Notes: a model not told the origin generated them from the sequence alone. Numbered from the stretch's first letter, positions 25,315 through 34,291 are shown. The stretch: 34,765 bases of DNA from UBA1368 sp964563125 (GCA_964563125.1 CAZLVY010000019.1:1-34765), one strand, 5' to 3'. Numbers and translations are program-made.

Positions 25315-26715
25315 ATGGACAACTTACGTAGAATTCCTGCCATAGATGAAATATTGATGGAAGAACGGATTGCGGCTCTAATGAGTAGATTTAGCCGTCA
25401 GTTTGTTGTCACTGAAGTCCGCAACGCAGTTAACAACCTGCGTCTAGAAATATGTCATGAATCAAGAGAGTTGACTAAAGAAGCCTTAATGGAGAAGATT
25501 ATTAACCAAGTGGAAAGAGATATAGTTGTTGTTAATCAGGGTACACTGCATAAAGTTATCAACGGAACCGGGGTTGTATTGCATACTAATTTAGGAAGAG
25601 CCCCTCTGGGCAAAAGGGCTATTGAGTATATAAATGAAATCGCTCAGGATTACAACAACTTAGAAATGAATTTGGAGGAAGGCATAAGGGGTTCCCGCTA
25701 TGACCACGTAGAAAGCCTGCTAGCACAATTAACTGGTGCTGAAGCAGCATTGGTTGTTAATAATAATGCAGCTGCAGTCATGTTAGGCTTAAATACTTTG
25801 GCGGCCAACCAAGAAGTAATTGTTTCACGTGGACAATTGGTGGAAATAGGAGGGTCCTTTCGCATTCCTGAAGTGATGAAACTAAGTGGTGCCCGGTTAG
25901 TAGAAGTAGGTACTACTAACAAAACCTATGGGAGTGATTTTGAATCAGCCATTAATGAGAATACGGCAATGCTTTTTTCTGCTCATACTTCCAATTATAA
26001 AATTATTGGTTTTACTAGTGGCGTAAGTCTGGAAGAAATGGCCAAGTTAGGTAGAGCACATTCGCTTCCAGTTATGCAGGACCTTGGTAGTGGTATCATT
26101 TACGACTTGCATGAATGGGGATTTAAAGAGGACCCATTGGTTCAGGAGAGCATCTCTGCAGGAATTGATATCGTATCTTTTAGTGGAGATAAATTATTAG
26201 GGGGACCGCAGGCTGGTATATTAATAGGCAAAAGGAAATATATTGAGGCAATGAAAAAGAACCAACTTACCAGAGCGCTCAGAGTGGACAAACTAACTAT
26301 AGCGGCACTGGAGGGAACACTTTTGGAATATTTAAGCGGAGATCCTCAAAATAATATCCCCGTTATCAGGATGTTGGCCAGTAGTCAGGAAGAATTATAT
26401 AAAAAGGCGGAAAGCCTAACTAGTAAAATAAAGTGTGCTATTGGAAATTGGGTTATGCTTAATGCTATAAACATTATACATACTGAAGACATGGTTGGGG
26501 GCGGAGCCTATCCAACTTATAAAATAGCTGGCTTTGGTGTGGAATTAGAGTTTAATGAAAACAACTTAGAAATGATTGTTAAAAAGCTGCGGCAAAGTAA
26601 ACCAGCACTTATAGTAAGAAGGCAAGATGAAAAAATGCAAATAAGTGTACGAACTTTATTGCCAGGTGATGACGATTTGATTGCCAGTCTGATGGTTAAA
26701 TTAATTGAAAATTAG
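25315..26715 (+). CDS. selA: L-seryl-tRNA(Sec) selenium transferase
   Basis: PLP enzyme that converts Ser-tRNA(Sec) to Sec-tRNA(Sec) using selenophosphate, 466 residues. N-terminal RRIPAIDEIL is family-typical. The PLP Lys is in SFSGDKLLGGPQAG at residue 293 (295 in E. coli). GTGVVLHTNLGRAPL (about 84-98) is also diagnostic. The frame is open from 25258, but the ATG at 25315 has AGGGGG seven bases upstream. selB follows after 19 bases, and the matching tRNA-Sec is at 34059. Confidence 0.97.
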   Translation: MDNLRRIPAIDEILMEERIAALMSRFSRQFVVTEVRNAVNNLRLEICHESRELTKEALMEKIINQVERDIVVVNQGTLHKVINGTGVVLHTNLGRAPLGKRAIEYINEIAQDYNNLEMNLEEGIRGSRYDHVESLLAQLTGAEAALVVNNNAAAVMLGLNTLAANQEVIVSRGQLVEIGGSFRIPEVMKLSGARLVEVGTTNKTYGSDFESAINENTAMLFSAHTSNYKIIGFTSGVSLEEMAKLGRAHSLPVMQDLGSGIIYDLHEWGFKEDPLVQESISAGIDIVSFSGDKLLGGPQAGILIGKRKYIEAMKKNQLTRALRVDKLTIAALEGTLLEYLSGDPQNNIPVIRMLASSQEELYKKAESLTSKIKCAIGNWVMLNAINIIHTEDMVGGGAYPTYKIAGFGVELEFNENNLEMIVKKLRQSKPALIVRRQDEKMQISVRTLLPGDDDLIASLMVKLIEN

Positions 26716-26734
26716 TCCACTACGGGAGGACTTC

Positions 26735-28633
26735 ATGAAGAAGATTATTATTGGAACGGCAGGCCATATAGATCATGGCAAAACGACTTTGGTTAGAGCA
26801 TTAACTGGATATGACACTGACCGCTTAAAAGAAGAGAAACAAAGAGGAATATCAATTGAACTGGGCTTTGCTCCGTTTACACTTCCTGGAGGACAAAAAG
26901 CTGCGATAGTAGATATGCCCGGTCATGAACGTTTTATCAGGCATATGCTGGCGGGTGCTTTTGGTATTGATCTGGTTTTATTAACGATTGCTGCTGATGA
27001 AGGTATTATGCCGCAGACGAAGGAACATATGAATATAATTGAACTACTTGGTGTAGATAAAGGGATAGTAGTTGTGACAAAAAAAGATTTAGTTGATGAA
27101 GAGTGGCTAATGATGGTGGAGGATGAAATTGAAGTATATCTTAAAAAAAGTATTTTGACAGCAGCTCCTATTATAGCTGTTTCTGCCGCTACTGGTGAAG
27201 GAATAGAAGAATTAAAGACTCAAATTGAGTTGTTATCAGCATTGGTGCAGGAAAAAACCTCTTCAGGTTATGCTCGTTTACCAATAGACCGAGTATTTAC
27301 AGTATCTGGGTTTGGAACAGTAGTAACTGGAACGCTATGGTCAGGACAGATTAGTGTTGGAGAAACTGTTGAGCTGATGCCGCTGAAAAAACAGGTAAAA
27401 ATAAGAACTATTCAAGTACACAATGAAAAAACCAATGTGGCATTTGCTGGACAGCGAGTGGCAGTTAACCTTCAAGGTATTGAATTAAATGAAATAAAGC
27501 GAGGTTATTTATTAGCTACTCCTGGTTCATTCACCCCCAGCTTCCGTGTAGATACTAAGTTGCGCCTTCTTTATGGAAGCAATCGCACCATTCGGAATTG
27601 GACTCGCATTAGATTCCATTTAGGTACTGATGAAGTCCTAGGAAGAATCGTATTGTTAGATCGTGATGAACTAATTCCAGGTGAAGAAGCTTTTGCCCAA
27701 ATAATTTTGGAAAAGCAGATAGTGGCCCATAAAGGGGATCCTTTTGTAATAAGGTATTATTCACCTGTTACAACTATCGGAGGAGGAACAATTATTGAGC
27801 CTAATGCATCCAAACAAAAAAGATTTAAAGAAGAAGTGTTGGAAGAGTTAACTATTAAAGAAGAAGGCAGTCTCTATGAAATGTTGCTACATGAAATGGA
27901 ATATTCCGGCCAGGATATATTTACAATTGATGATTTAGCGCGTAAAACCGGTAATATTCCTGGGCAAATAATTGAGGAGATTCAGCAGTTAATTGAAGAT
28001 GAGCAAATAGTTGATGTAAAGCAGGGACAATACATCAGCCAGGCCAAGATAAAGAATATAAATGAGGTTATTAATAATACCCTTCAGGAATATCATGACA
28101 AATATCCGTTGCGGGTTGGCTATCCCAAGGAAGAAATGCGCAGCAAATTCTTTAGTCAATTTAGCGGTAAAGTTTTTAATGCTATATTAAAATATTTGGA
28201 AGAACAAGACTGTTTAGTCAGTAAAAACAACGAAATAAGTCTTATCAAACACATTCCTACCCCAGGAGAAAAAGAAAAAAGAGCCATTAATCATATTGTC
28301 GATAACTTAAACCGGCAACTTTTTAATCCCCCTGGCATAGAAGAAATGAAAAGCGACCTTGCTATCAGTGATACGGAAATGTCAGAAGCATTAGTTTACT
28401 TAATTAATCAAGGGCAAGTAATTAGACTGGATGGCGAGAATTATTTTTCCAAAGTGGCGATTGAAGAAGGAAAAAAGATTTTAGGGGAGTATTTTAAAGA
28501 AGAGCAGCAACTTAGTCTGGCAACAGCCAGAGATCTTTTAAAAACTTCTCGAAAGTATGCGCTGCCTCTGGTAGAATATTATGATAAGATTCATTTTACT
28601 CGTCGCATAGGAGATATGAGAACTAGAGCTTAA
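26735..28633 (+). CDS. selB: Selenocysteine-specific elongation factor SelB
   Basis: GTPase that carries Sec-tRNA(Sec) to UGA codons marked by a SECIS hairpin, 632 residues. Its N-terminus GTAGHIDHGKTTL contains the P-loop (residues 10-17), followed by RGISIELGFA, DMPGHERF and TKKD. The EF-Tu-like domains 2 and 3 are followed by four winged-helix repeats (about 370-632) that bind the SECIS RNA. The ATG at 26735 follows GGGAGG by seven bases. Together with selA and tRNA-Sec it indicates that the organism makes selenoproteins; none is seen in this window. Confidence 0.97.
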   Translation: MKKIIIGTAGHIDHGKTTLVRALTGYDTDRLKEEKQRGISIELGFAPFTLPGGQKAAIVDMPGHERFIRHMLAGAFGIDLVLLTIAADEGIMPQTKEHMNIIELLGVDKGIVVVTKKDLVDEEWLMMVEDEIEVYLKKSILTAAPIIAVSAATGEGIEELKTQIELLSALVQEKTSSGYARLPIDRVFTVSGFGTVVTGTLWSGQISVGETVELMPLKKQVKIRTIQVHNEKTNVAFAGQRVAVNLQGIELNEIKRGYLLATPGSFTPSFRVDTKLRLLYGSNRTIRNWTRIRFHLGTDEVLGRIVLLDRDELIPGEEAFAQIILEKQIVAHKGDPFVIRYYSPVTTIGGGTIIEPNASKQKRFKEEVLEELTIKEEGSLYEMLLHEMEYSGQDIFTIDDLARKTGNIPGQIIEEIQQLIEDEQIVDVKQGQYISQAKIKNINEVINNTLQEYHDKYPLRVGYPKEEMRSKFFSQFSGKVFNAILKYLEEQDCLVSKNNEISLIKHIPTPGEKEKRAINHIVDNLNRQLFNPPGIEEMKSDLAISDTEMSEALVYLINQGQVIRLDGENYFSKVAIEEGKKILGEYFKEEQQLSLATARDLLKTSRKYALPLVEYYDKIHFTRRIGDMRTRA

Positions 28634-28723
28634 TAACGAAGGTAAAAGAACGGACGAGCTAAACAGCAATTAATTTTCATGGCAGAAGTCATGATGTTAA
28701 AAACATAAAGAGGAGGATAACGG

Positions 28724-29911
28724 ATGAGAAAGAGTAGAGGGAAACTGGCGGCATTAGTAATGATGGTATTTATGCTTACTATAATAGCCGGATGCGGAGG
28801 AAGCAGCAAGGACACGGATAAAACAGCAGACAAAGACGAAATGATTAATGTAGGACTTAATGTGGAACTGTCAGGTGGCGGTGCCAGCTACGGTAGTTCT
28901 GCAAAGGATGGAGCCATGCTGGCAATTGAAGAAATTAATGCCGGCGGTGGGGTTCTGGGAAAACAACTGAACCCAATTGTTAGAGACTGTAAAACCATAC
29001 CAGACGAAGCTATGAGTGTAAGTGCGGCCTTGGTCGGCGAAAAAATCATTGCCCAGATTGGACCACTCACCAGTGGAACTGTGGCTGGAAGTACTCCCAT
29101 CATGATGGACAACAAAATCCCACTGATTGCACCTGCAGCGACTGCACCCAATGTAACCGTTGATGAGAAAACCGGTGCAACCAATGAATATATCTTCCGG
29201 GTTTGCTTTATTGATCCCTTCCAGGGAACTTTGATGGCTCAATTTGCGGCTGATAATCTTAATGCTAAAAAGGCAGTTATTTATGGTGACACATCTACTG
29301 ATTACGGCAAAGGCCTAGCAGAATTTTTCGAAAAGACCTTCACCGAAAAAGGTGGTACTATTATAGGTAAAGAAGGTTTTGTGAAAGACGATCGTGATTT
29401 CAGAGCAACCCTGACTAAGATCAATGGAATGAATCCTGATTTCATCTATATACCTGGTTACTATCAGGAAGTAGCTCCCCTGATCAAACAAGCCCGTGAA
29501 CTGGGTATCACTGCTCCCATGGGTGGTGGTGACGGCTGGGATTCACCGGATATGTTAAGTGTTGCTGGCGAAGCAGCTCTGAACGGCACCTATTTCACCA
29601 ATCATTACTCTTCTCAGGATAAAGATCCTAAAATCGTGAAGTTCGCTGAAGCCTTTAAAGCAAAATACGATAAAGCGCCAGACGCTTTTGCCGCCCTTGG
29701 TTACGATGCAATACAGCTGATGGTTCAGGGACTTAAAGACGCCAAGGTTGCAGATTCTGTGGAACTGACCGCTGCTATTGCGAAAATCACAGATTTCGAA
29801 GGTATTACTGGCAAGATGAGCATTGATGCAAAACACAATCCAGTCAAAGCTGGCGTTGTAATTGAATTCAAAGACGGTACTCAGGTAATGAATACGAGAA
29901 TACAACCGTAA
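28724..29911 (+). CDS. livJ: ABC transporter substrate-binding lipoprotein, branched-chain amino acid type
   Basis: Periplasmic-binding-protein family LivJ, 395 residues, anchored outside the membrane. The signal peptide runs through residues 7-23 and ends in the lipobox IAGC, so Cys24 would be lipidated. The mature part begins with a Lys/Asp-rich linker and has VGLNVELSGGGASYGSSAKDGAMLA and GPLTSGT, typical of Leu/Ile/Val-binding fold proteins. The real ligand could be another amino acid or amide. The ATG at 28724 has GAGGAGG upstream. The downstream hairpin at 29930-29958 probably raises its level over the permeases. Confidence 0.93.
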   Translation: MRKSRGKLAALVMMVFMLTIIAGCGGSSKDTDKTADKDEMINVGLNVELSGGGASYGSSAKDGAMLAIEEINAGGGVLGKQLNPIVRDCKTIPDEAMSVSAALVGEKIIAQIGPLTSGTVAGSTPIMMDNKIPLIAPAATAPNVTVDEKTGATNEYIFRVCFIDPFQGTLMAQFAADNLNAKKAVIYGDTSTDYGKGLAEFFEKTFTEKGGTIIGKEGFVKDDRDFRATLTKINGMNPDFIYIPGYYQEVAPLIKQARELGITAPMGGGDGWDSPDMLSVAGEAALNGTYFTNHYSSQDKDPKIVKFAEAFKAKYDKAPDAFAALGYDAIQLMVQGLKDAKVADSVELTAAIAKITDFEGITGKMSIDAKHNPVKAGVVIEFKDGTQVMNTRIQP

Positions 29912-29929
29912 GCAAACGCGGTGGAAGAT

Positions 29930-29958
29930 GGAAGGGAGGATGCCAAACCCTCTCTTCC
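29930..29958 (+). terminator. Hairpin between livJ and livH
   Basis: GGAAGGGAGG (29930-29939) pairs with CCTCTCTTCC (29949-29958), ten pairs with one G-T, loop of nine. A short TCTTT follows. It is a weak terminator or an mRNA stabiliser. Confidence 0.6.
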
Positions 29959-29987
29959 TCTTTAAACAGTAGGAGGATGTGGCAATA

Positions 29988-30869
29988 TTGCTGGAATTTA
30001 TACAACAACTCGTCAATGGTTTGTCGCTGGGCGCAATTTACGCACTTATAGCGTTGGGCTATACTATGGTTTATGGCATTATAAAACTGATTAATTTCGC
30101 CCACGGAGACATAATGATGGTGGGAGGTTTTGTCGGCTTTTTCTCCCTATCTCTTTTTGGAACCAATATTCTGGTGGCTATGATAGCTGCTATGGTAGTT
30201 TGCGCGGTACTAGGCGTTTTGATTGAAAAGGTAGCCTATCGTCCTTTGCGCAATTCGACCCGTATTGCAGCGCTTATAACTGCAATAGGTGTGTCTCTGT
30301 TTTTGGAGTATGTAACGATATTTGCATTAGGTCCGGCACAGAAGGTATTTCCTGATACCGCCTTTCCAATCAAAGCCTACGATATTGCCGGACTTTCTAT
30401 TTTAAATAAAGATGTTTTTGTCGTTGTTTCAGCGGTGGTTCTTATGCTGATTCTTCAGTACATTATTAAATGGACCAAAACGGGAAAAGCTATGCGGGCA
30501 GTCTCGTTGGATCAGGAGGCAGCGGTCCTCATGGGCATTAGTGTTGACAAAACCATCTCTATTACCTTTGCCATTGGTTCGGCATTAGCGGCGGCGGCAG
30601 GCGTAATGTACGGTGTTTATTATAGTACAGTGAATCCCCTGATGGGAATTATACCGGGTTTAAAAGCTTTCGTGGCGGCCGTACTGGGCGGCATAGGCAT
30701 CATTCCCGGTGCTATGGTCGGCGGATTTGTAATGGGACTCCTTGAAACAATGGTCAGCGGCTATGGCAACAGCCTTTACCGCGATGCGGTCGCGTTTGGC
30801 GTGCTGATCCTGATTCTTCTGATCAAGCCTACCGGTCTCTTTGGTAAAGACACCGGCGAAAAAGTGTAG
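29988..30869 (+). CDS. livH: Branched-chain amino acid ABC transporter permease LivH
   Basis: Inner-membrane permease with about eight hydrophobic helices, 293 residues from the chosen start. The text LEFIQQLVNGLSLGAIYALIALGYTMVYGIIKLINFAHG is diagnostic across its first two segments (within which LINFAHGD is the key motif). The GTG at 29979 is only two bases after AGGAGG (29971-29976), too close, while TTG at 29988 is 11 bases away and gives the usual N-terminus; I chose TTG. livM follows directly. Confidence 0.9.
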   Translation: MLEFIQQLVNGLSLGAIYALIALGYTMVYGIIKLINFAHGDIMMVGGFVGFFSLSLFGTNILVAMIAAMVVCAVLGVLIEKVAYRPLRNSTRIAALITAIGVSLFLEYVTIFALGPAQKVFPDTAFPIKAYDIAGLSILNKDVFVVVSAVVLMLILQYIIKWTKTGKAMRAVSLDQEAAVLMGISVDKTISITFAIGSALAAAAGVMYGVYYSTVNPLMGIIPGLKAFVAAVLGGIGIIPGAMVGGFVMGLLETMVSGYGNSLYRDAVAFGVLILILLIKPTGLFGKDTGEKV

Positions 30870-30878
30870 GTGAATAGA

Positions 30879-31826
30879 ATGCAGATAAAAAATAAAATTA
30901 TTAGATTTTGTTTCGATGTAATGTTATTGGCGGCCTTATTCACGCTGGTGCAATACTTAATCACCACCGGGTTGCTTGATCAGTATTATCAGATAAATTT
31001 GGCTTCGATGTGCATCAATATTATCCTTGCGGTGAGCTTGAATCTGATTAACGGTTTTACCGGTCAGCTGTCCCTGGGACATGCAGGATTTATGGCGATG
31101 GGAGCATATGCTTCCGTTATCATGACTGAAATGCTGGGGCAGCCATTTATTGCGGGATTATTTGCAGCCTGTCTGGCAGCAGCTTTGGGCGGGCTTATTA
31201 TAGGTGTTCCAACCTTAAGGCTGAAAGGCGATTATCTGGCTATTGCTACGCTGGCCTTTGGGGAAATTATCCGCGTAACCTTACAGAATATTGACTATGT
31301 AAATGGACCAGCTGGTATACTTGGCATCACCAAATTGGCCACCTGGGCGTGGATGTTTGGAGCTACTGTACTAACCATCTTGGTTGTGGTTAACCTTATC
31401 AATTCCAGTTACGGAAGAGCCATAATCTCAGTTCGTGAAGATGAGGTTGCATCTGAACTGATGGGAATCAATACTACCAAATATAAGGTTATAGCATTTG
31501 TAATCGGTGCGATGTTAGCCGGCTTGGCCGGTGCCTTATATGCACATTATTTCTATATAATAAAACCCGATACCTTTAATTTCCTGAAATCTTTCGATAT
31601 CCTTGTAATGGTGGTGCTGGGCGGTTTGGGCAGTACTACCGGAGCTATAATTGCAGCCATATCTATCACCGTTTTGACAGCAGTTTTGCAGTCATTCCCG
31701 GCGATTAGAATGATTTTATATGCCTTGATATTAATCATCGTCATGATCTATCGTCCTCAGGGTTTAATGGGAAGTAAAGAACTGAGCAGACAGACGTTTG
31801 GCAGGATTTGGAGTGGACGAAAATGA
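30879..31826 (+). CDS. livM: Branched-chain amino acid ABC transporter permease LivM
   Basis: Second membrane permease, 315 residues from the chosen start, multiple helices. The motif NGFTGQLSLGHAGFMAMGAY (about 60-79) and GVPTLRLKGDYLAIATLAFGE are the family hallmarks. Two starts are possible: GTG at 30870, right after the livH stop, or ATG at 30879, with AGGTG six bases upstream. I prefer the ATG. Its stop overlaps the livG start (ATGA). Confidence 0.92.
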   Translation: MQIKNKIIRFCFDVMLLAALFTLVQYLITTGLLDQYYQINLASMCINIILAVSLNLINGFTGQLSLGHAGFMAMGAYASVIMTEMLGQPFIAGLFAACLAAALGGLIIGVPTLRLKGDYLAIATLAFGEIIRVTLQNIDYVNGPAGILGITKLATWAWMFGATVLTILVVVNLINSSYGRAIISVREDEVASELMGINTTKYKVIAFVIGAMLAGLAGALYAHYFYIIKPDTFNFLKSFDILVMVVLGGLGSTTGAIIAAISITVLTAVLQSFPAIRMILYALILIIVMIYRPQGLMGSKELSRQTFGRIWSGRK

Positions 31827-32593
31827 GCCTAATAATGGAAATTAAAAACTTAGACAAATCATTTGGCGGCTTGAGTGCAGTGCTTAATTTTAATTTTTGG
31901 CTGGATAAAAAAGAACTTATAGGTCTCATTGGCCCGAACGGCGCTGGCAAGACGACCGTATTTAACCTGATTACAGGGGTATATAAACCCGATCAGGGAA
32001 GCATTGCATTTAATGGTCAAAACATCGCAGGGATGGCTCCGCACGCCATATGTGCACATGGAATTGCGAGAACCTTTCAAAATATCCGCCTTTTCAAAGA
32101 TCTGTCGGTTTTGGATAATGTTAAAATAGCTGCACACAAAAACGTACCTTACAGCTTCTTGAGTACGATCTTCAGGACCCCCGGATTTTTTAGGGGAGAA
32201 GAAATAATAGAAAAGGAAGCATTAAGATATTTAGAAATATTTAAATTGGATCATAAAAGGGATGAACTGGCCAGAAATTTGCCTTATGGGGAACAGCGTC
32301 GCCTGGAAATAGCAAGAGCGATGGCTACTAGGCCGACTATGCTGATTTTAGATGAACCAGCGGCAGGTATGAATCCCCAGGAAACTCAAGAATTAATGGA
32401 ATTAATTCATCTTATCAGGGATAAATTTGATTTAACTATTCTGCTTATAGAACACGATATGTCATTAGTTATGGGTGTTTGTGAAAGAATATATGTGCTT
32501 GATTACGGGCAAATAATAGCTGAAGGTAAGCCAGAAGAGATTAGAAGTAACAAACGGGTTATAGAAGCTTATCTCGGAGAGGAGGTAGAGTAG
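31823..32593 (+). CDS. livG: Branched-chain amino acid ABC transporter ATPase LivG
   Basis: Cytoplasmic ATPase of the transporter, 256 residues. Walker A is GPNGAGKT (37-44), the signature is LPYGEQRRLEIARAM, typical of LivG, and Walker B is MLILDEPAAGMNP. The switch His lies in LLIEHDMSLVM. The frame is open from 31808, but the ATG at 31823 overlaps the livM stop and has GGAG nine bases upstream. Confidence 0.94.
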   Translation: MSLIMEIKNLDKSFGGLSAVLNFNFWLDKKELIGLIGPNGAGKTTVFNLITGVYKPDQGSIAFNGQNIAGMAPHAICAHGIARTFQNIRLFKDLSVLDNVKIAAHKNVPYSFLSTIFRTPGFFRGEEIIEKEALRYLEIFKLDHKRDELARNLPYGEQRRLEIARAMATRPTMLILDEPAAGMNPQETQELMELIHLIRDKFDLTILLIEHDMSLVMGVCERIYVLDYGQIIAEGKPEEIRSNKRVIEAYLGEEVE

Positions 32594-33298
32594 GTGCTTA
32601 AAGGTGTTGACATTGACGTTTACTATGGGGCAATTCACGCGCTTAAAAATTTATCATTCGAGGTGGAGCAAGGCAGCATAGTTACTTTAATAGGTGCTAA
32701 CGGCGCAGGTAAAACAACTACCTTAAAAACTATTTCTGGGCTTTTGCGTCCTAGACATGGCTCCATTATTTATAAAAATAATGATTTGACCAAGGTGGCA
32801 CCCGAAAAGATAGTCGAGATGGGCATTTCCCAAGTCCCTGAAGGCAGAAGAGTTTTTGCTTCTATGAGCGTTCTTGAAAATTTGGAAATGGGAGGTTATC
32901 TGCGCAAAGATATAAAAGCTATGGCAGATGATATGGAAAATGTGTTCACCCGCTTTCCTCGGTTAAAAGAAAGAAGAAAACAGATGGCAGGAACTTTAAG
33001 CGGTGGTGAGCAGCAAATGTTAGCTATCGGCAGAGCGTTAATGGCCAGACCTCAATTACTTCTTATGGATGAACCATCAATGGGGTTGGCTCCGCTTTTA
33101 GTAAAAGAAATATTTGAAATTATTAAGGATATAAACGAAAAAGGAACGACTATTTTACTGGTGGAACAAAATGCGCATATGGCATTATCAATAGCGCACA
33201 GGGCATATGTTATAGAAACCGGAGAAATAGTGCATCAGGGTGAAGCCAAAACTTTGATGAATAGCGAAGAAGTGAAAAAAGCCTATTTAGGTGGGTAG
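32594..33298 (+). CDS. livF: Branched-chain amino acid ABC transporter ATPase LivF
   Basis: Second ATPase, 234 residues. Walker A is GANGAGKT (34-41), the signature is LSGGEQQMLAIGRALM, and Walker B is LLLMDEPSMGLAP. The GTG at 32594 directly follows the livG stop, with GGAGG about eight bases upstream inside livG. The sensor protein with CBS and ACT domains follows after 27 bases. Confidence 0.95.
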   Translation: MLKGVDIDVYYGAIHALKNLSFEVEQGSIVTLIGANGAGKTTTLKTISGLLRPRHGSIIYKNNDLTKVAPEKIVEMGISQVPEGRRVFASMSVLENLEMGGYLRKDIKAMADDMENVFTRFPRLKERRKQMAGTLSGGEQQMLAIGRALMARPQLLLMDEPSMGLAPLLVKEIFEIIKDINEKGTTILLVEQNAHMALSIAHRAYVIETGEIVHQGEAKTLMNSEEVKKAYLGG

Positions 33299-33325
33299 TA
33301 ACTTATTTTTTGAGGGGGGCAAATC

Positions 33326-33988
33326 ATGAAAGTAAAAGAGCGCATGACAATCGGGGTTAAAACAGTTCAGATGGATACAAGTGTAGCGGAAGCTTTTCGC
33401 TTGATGAAGGAAAATAATATTCGCAGACTTCCCGTTATGGATAAAAACAAATTAGTGGGGATTGTTACTTTAACTGATTTAAACCAGGCAGCACCTTCAA
33501 CTGCGACTACCCTGAGTATTCACGAACTAAACTATCTACTGGCCAAAACGAAGATTAAGGATATTCTTCCTAAAAAGCAAAGAGTAGTTACTGTTTCACC
33601 CGAAAACTATATAGAAACTGCAGCCAAAATTATGAGAAGTAAAAAAGTTAGCGGCTTACCGGTTTTAGATAATGAGAAACTGGTGGGAATAGTAACCGAA
33701 ACCGATATATTTGATGCCCTTATTGATATTTTAGGAGTGAAAAAGGCCCATAGCAGAATTGATTTATATGTAAGGGAGCGGCCGGGTACTTTGGCTGAAA
33801 TTATTGCAATTATTGCCAATAATGGTATCAACATTTTAAATACAGTTGTTTATTATGAAGATAAAAAAGATAAATATAAAATTATACTGCGCCTAGAGTC
33901 ATTAGAAAATGAAGCAGTCATTAAAGAACTGGAATCTAAAGGATATGAGATTGAATCAATCATAGTCCGTTCCGAAGAAGACTTTTAA
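33326..33988 (+). CDS. CBS-CBS-ACT domain protein (AcuB-like)
   Basis: Cytosolic protein of 220 residues with two CBS domains (about 1-60 and 75-130) followed by an ACT domain (about 140-215, RIDLYVRERPGTLAEIIAIIA). CBS pairs usually bind adenine nucleotides and ACT domains usually bind amino acids. The layout is that of AcuB of Bacillus acetoin utilisation, although no acetoin genes are nearby. Its place directly after livF suggests a link to amino-acid supply, an inference. The ATG at 33326 has GAGGGGGG upstream. Confidence 0.85.
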   Translation: MKVKERMTIGVKTVQMDTSVAEAFRLMKENNIRRLPVMDKNKLVGIVTLTDLNQAAPSTATTLSIHELNYLLAKTKIKDILPKKQRVVTVSPENYIETAAKIMRSKKVSGLPVLDNEKLVGIVTETDIFDALIDILGVKKAHSRIDLYVRERPGTLAEIIAIIANNGINILNTVVYYEDKKDKYKIILRLESLENEAVIKELESKGYEIESIIVRSEEDF

Positions 33989-34001
33989 AAAGTACTTTCA
34001 T

Positions 34002-34030
34002 TTGACAATTACAGTTTAAGGTTATATACT
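34002..34030 (+). promoter_or_regulatory. SigmaA promoter of the tRNA-Sec gene
   Basis: Perfect TTGACA (34002-34007), 17-base spacer, TATACT (34025-34030). Transcription would start near 34037, about 20 bases before the tRNA. The gene therefore has its own promoter. Confidence 0.9.
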
Positions 34031-34058
34031 CATTCACGCGAGAGAAAGGTCTTTTTTT

Positions 34059-34157
34059 GGAGGCGGATCGGTCCTGGTGGGTCGCCTGGACTTCAAATCC
34101 AGTATGCGCCGTAGTGATCCTGCGGTGGGTGAGTTCGATTCTCACACGCTTCCGCCA
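34059..34157 (+). tRNA. selC: tRNA-Sec (anticodon UCA)
   Basis: A 99-base selenocysteine tRNA that decodes UGA. The anticodon arm is CTGGA-CTTCAAA-TCCAG (UCA), as in other bacteria. The six-pair D stem is CGGTCC/GGGTCG with loop TGGT. The long variable arm has a seven-pair stem. The T arm is GTGAG-TTCGATT-CTCAC, and CCA is encoded (34155-34157). The acceptor has seven pairs (GGAGGCG with CGCTTCC, one G-T); the eighth expected pair is G opposite A. It is the partner of selA and selB in this window but lies 5.4 kb after selB, beyond the liv genes. Confidence 0.95.
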
Positions 34158-34170
34158 AATAAATGAAAGC

Positions 34171-34204
34171 AAAGGCACCTTGATTAAAATCAGGTGCCTT
34201 TTAC
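34171..34204 (+). terminator. Intrinsic terminator after tRNA-Sec
   Basis: AAAGGCACCT (34171-34180) pairs perfectly with AGGTGCCTTT (34192-34201), followed by TACTT; the T run begins inside the stem. It also faces the convergent TVP38-type gene. Confidence 0.85.
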
Positions 34205-34229
34205 TTAGATAAGATAAGACAATAAATTT

Positions 34230-34243
34230 ATTTCCCGGGAAAT
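34230..34243. promoter_or_regulatory. Noc-binding site
   Basis: ATTTCCCGGGAAAT is an exact match to the Bacillus Noc-binding consensus. The palindrome extends one base further each side (34229-34244). It lies in the convergent spacer between tRNA-Sec and the TVP38-type gene, outside coding sequence, about 15 kb after noc. Confidence 0.85.
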
Positions 34244-34291
34244 ATCTACAAATATATTAATTTAGAGCAATAAATGACGAAAGAAAAGAAA

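Noticed and set aside
25821..25836. parS-like sequence TGTTTCACGTGGACAA inside selA
   Set aside because: Only the left half matches; three mismatches on the right half, and the bases encode conserved SelA residues.
28871..29242. Open frames on the minus strand opposite livJ
   Set aside because: They are shadows of livJ, without ribosome sites or recognisable families.
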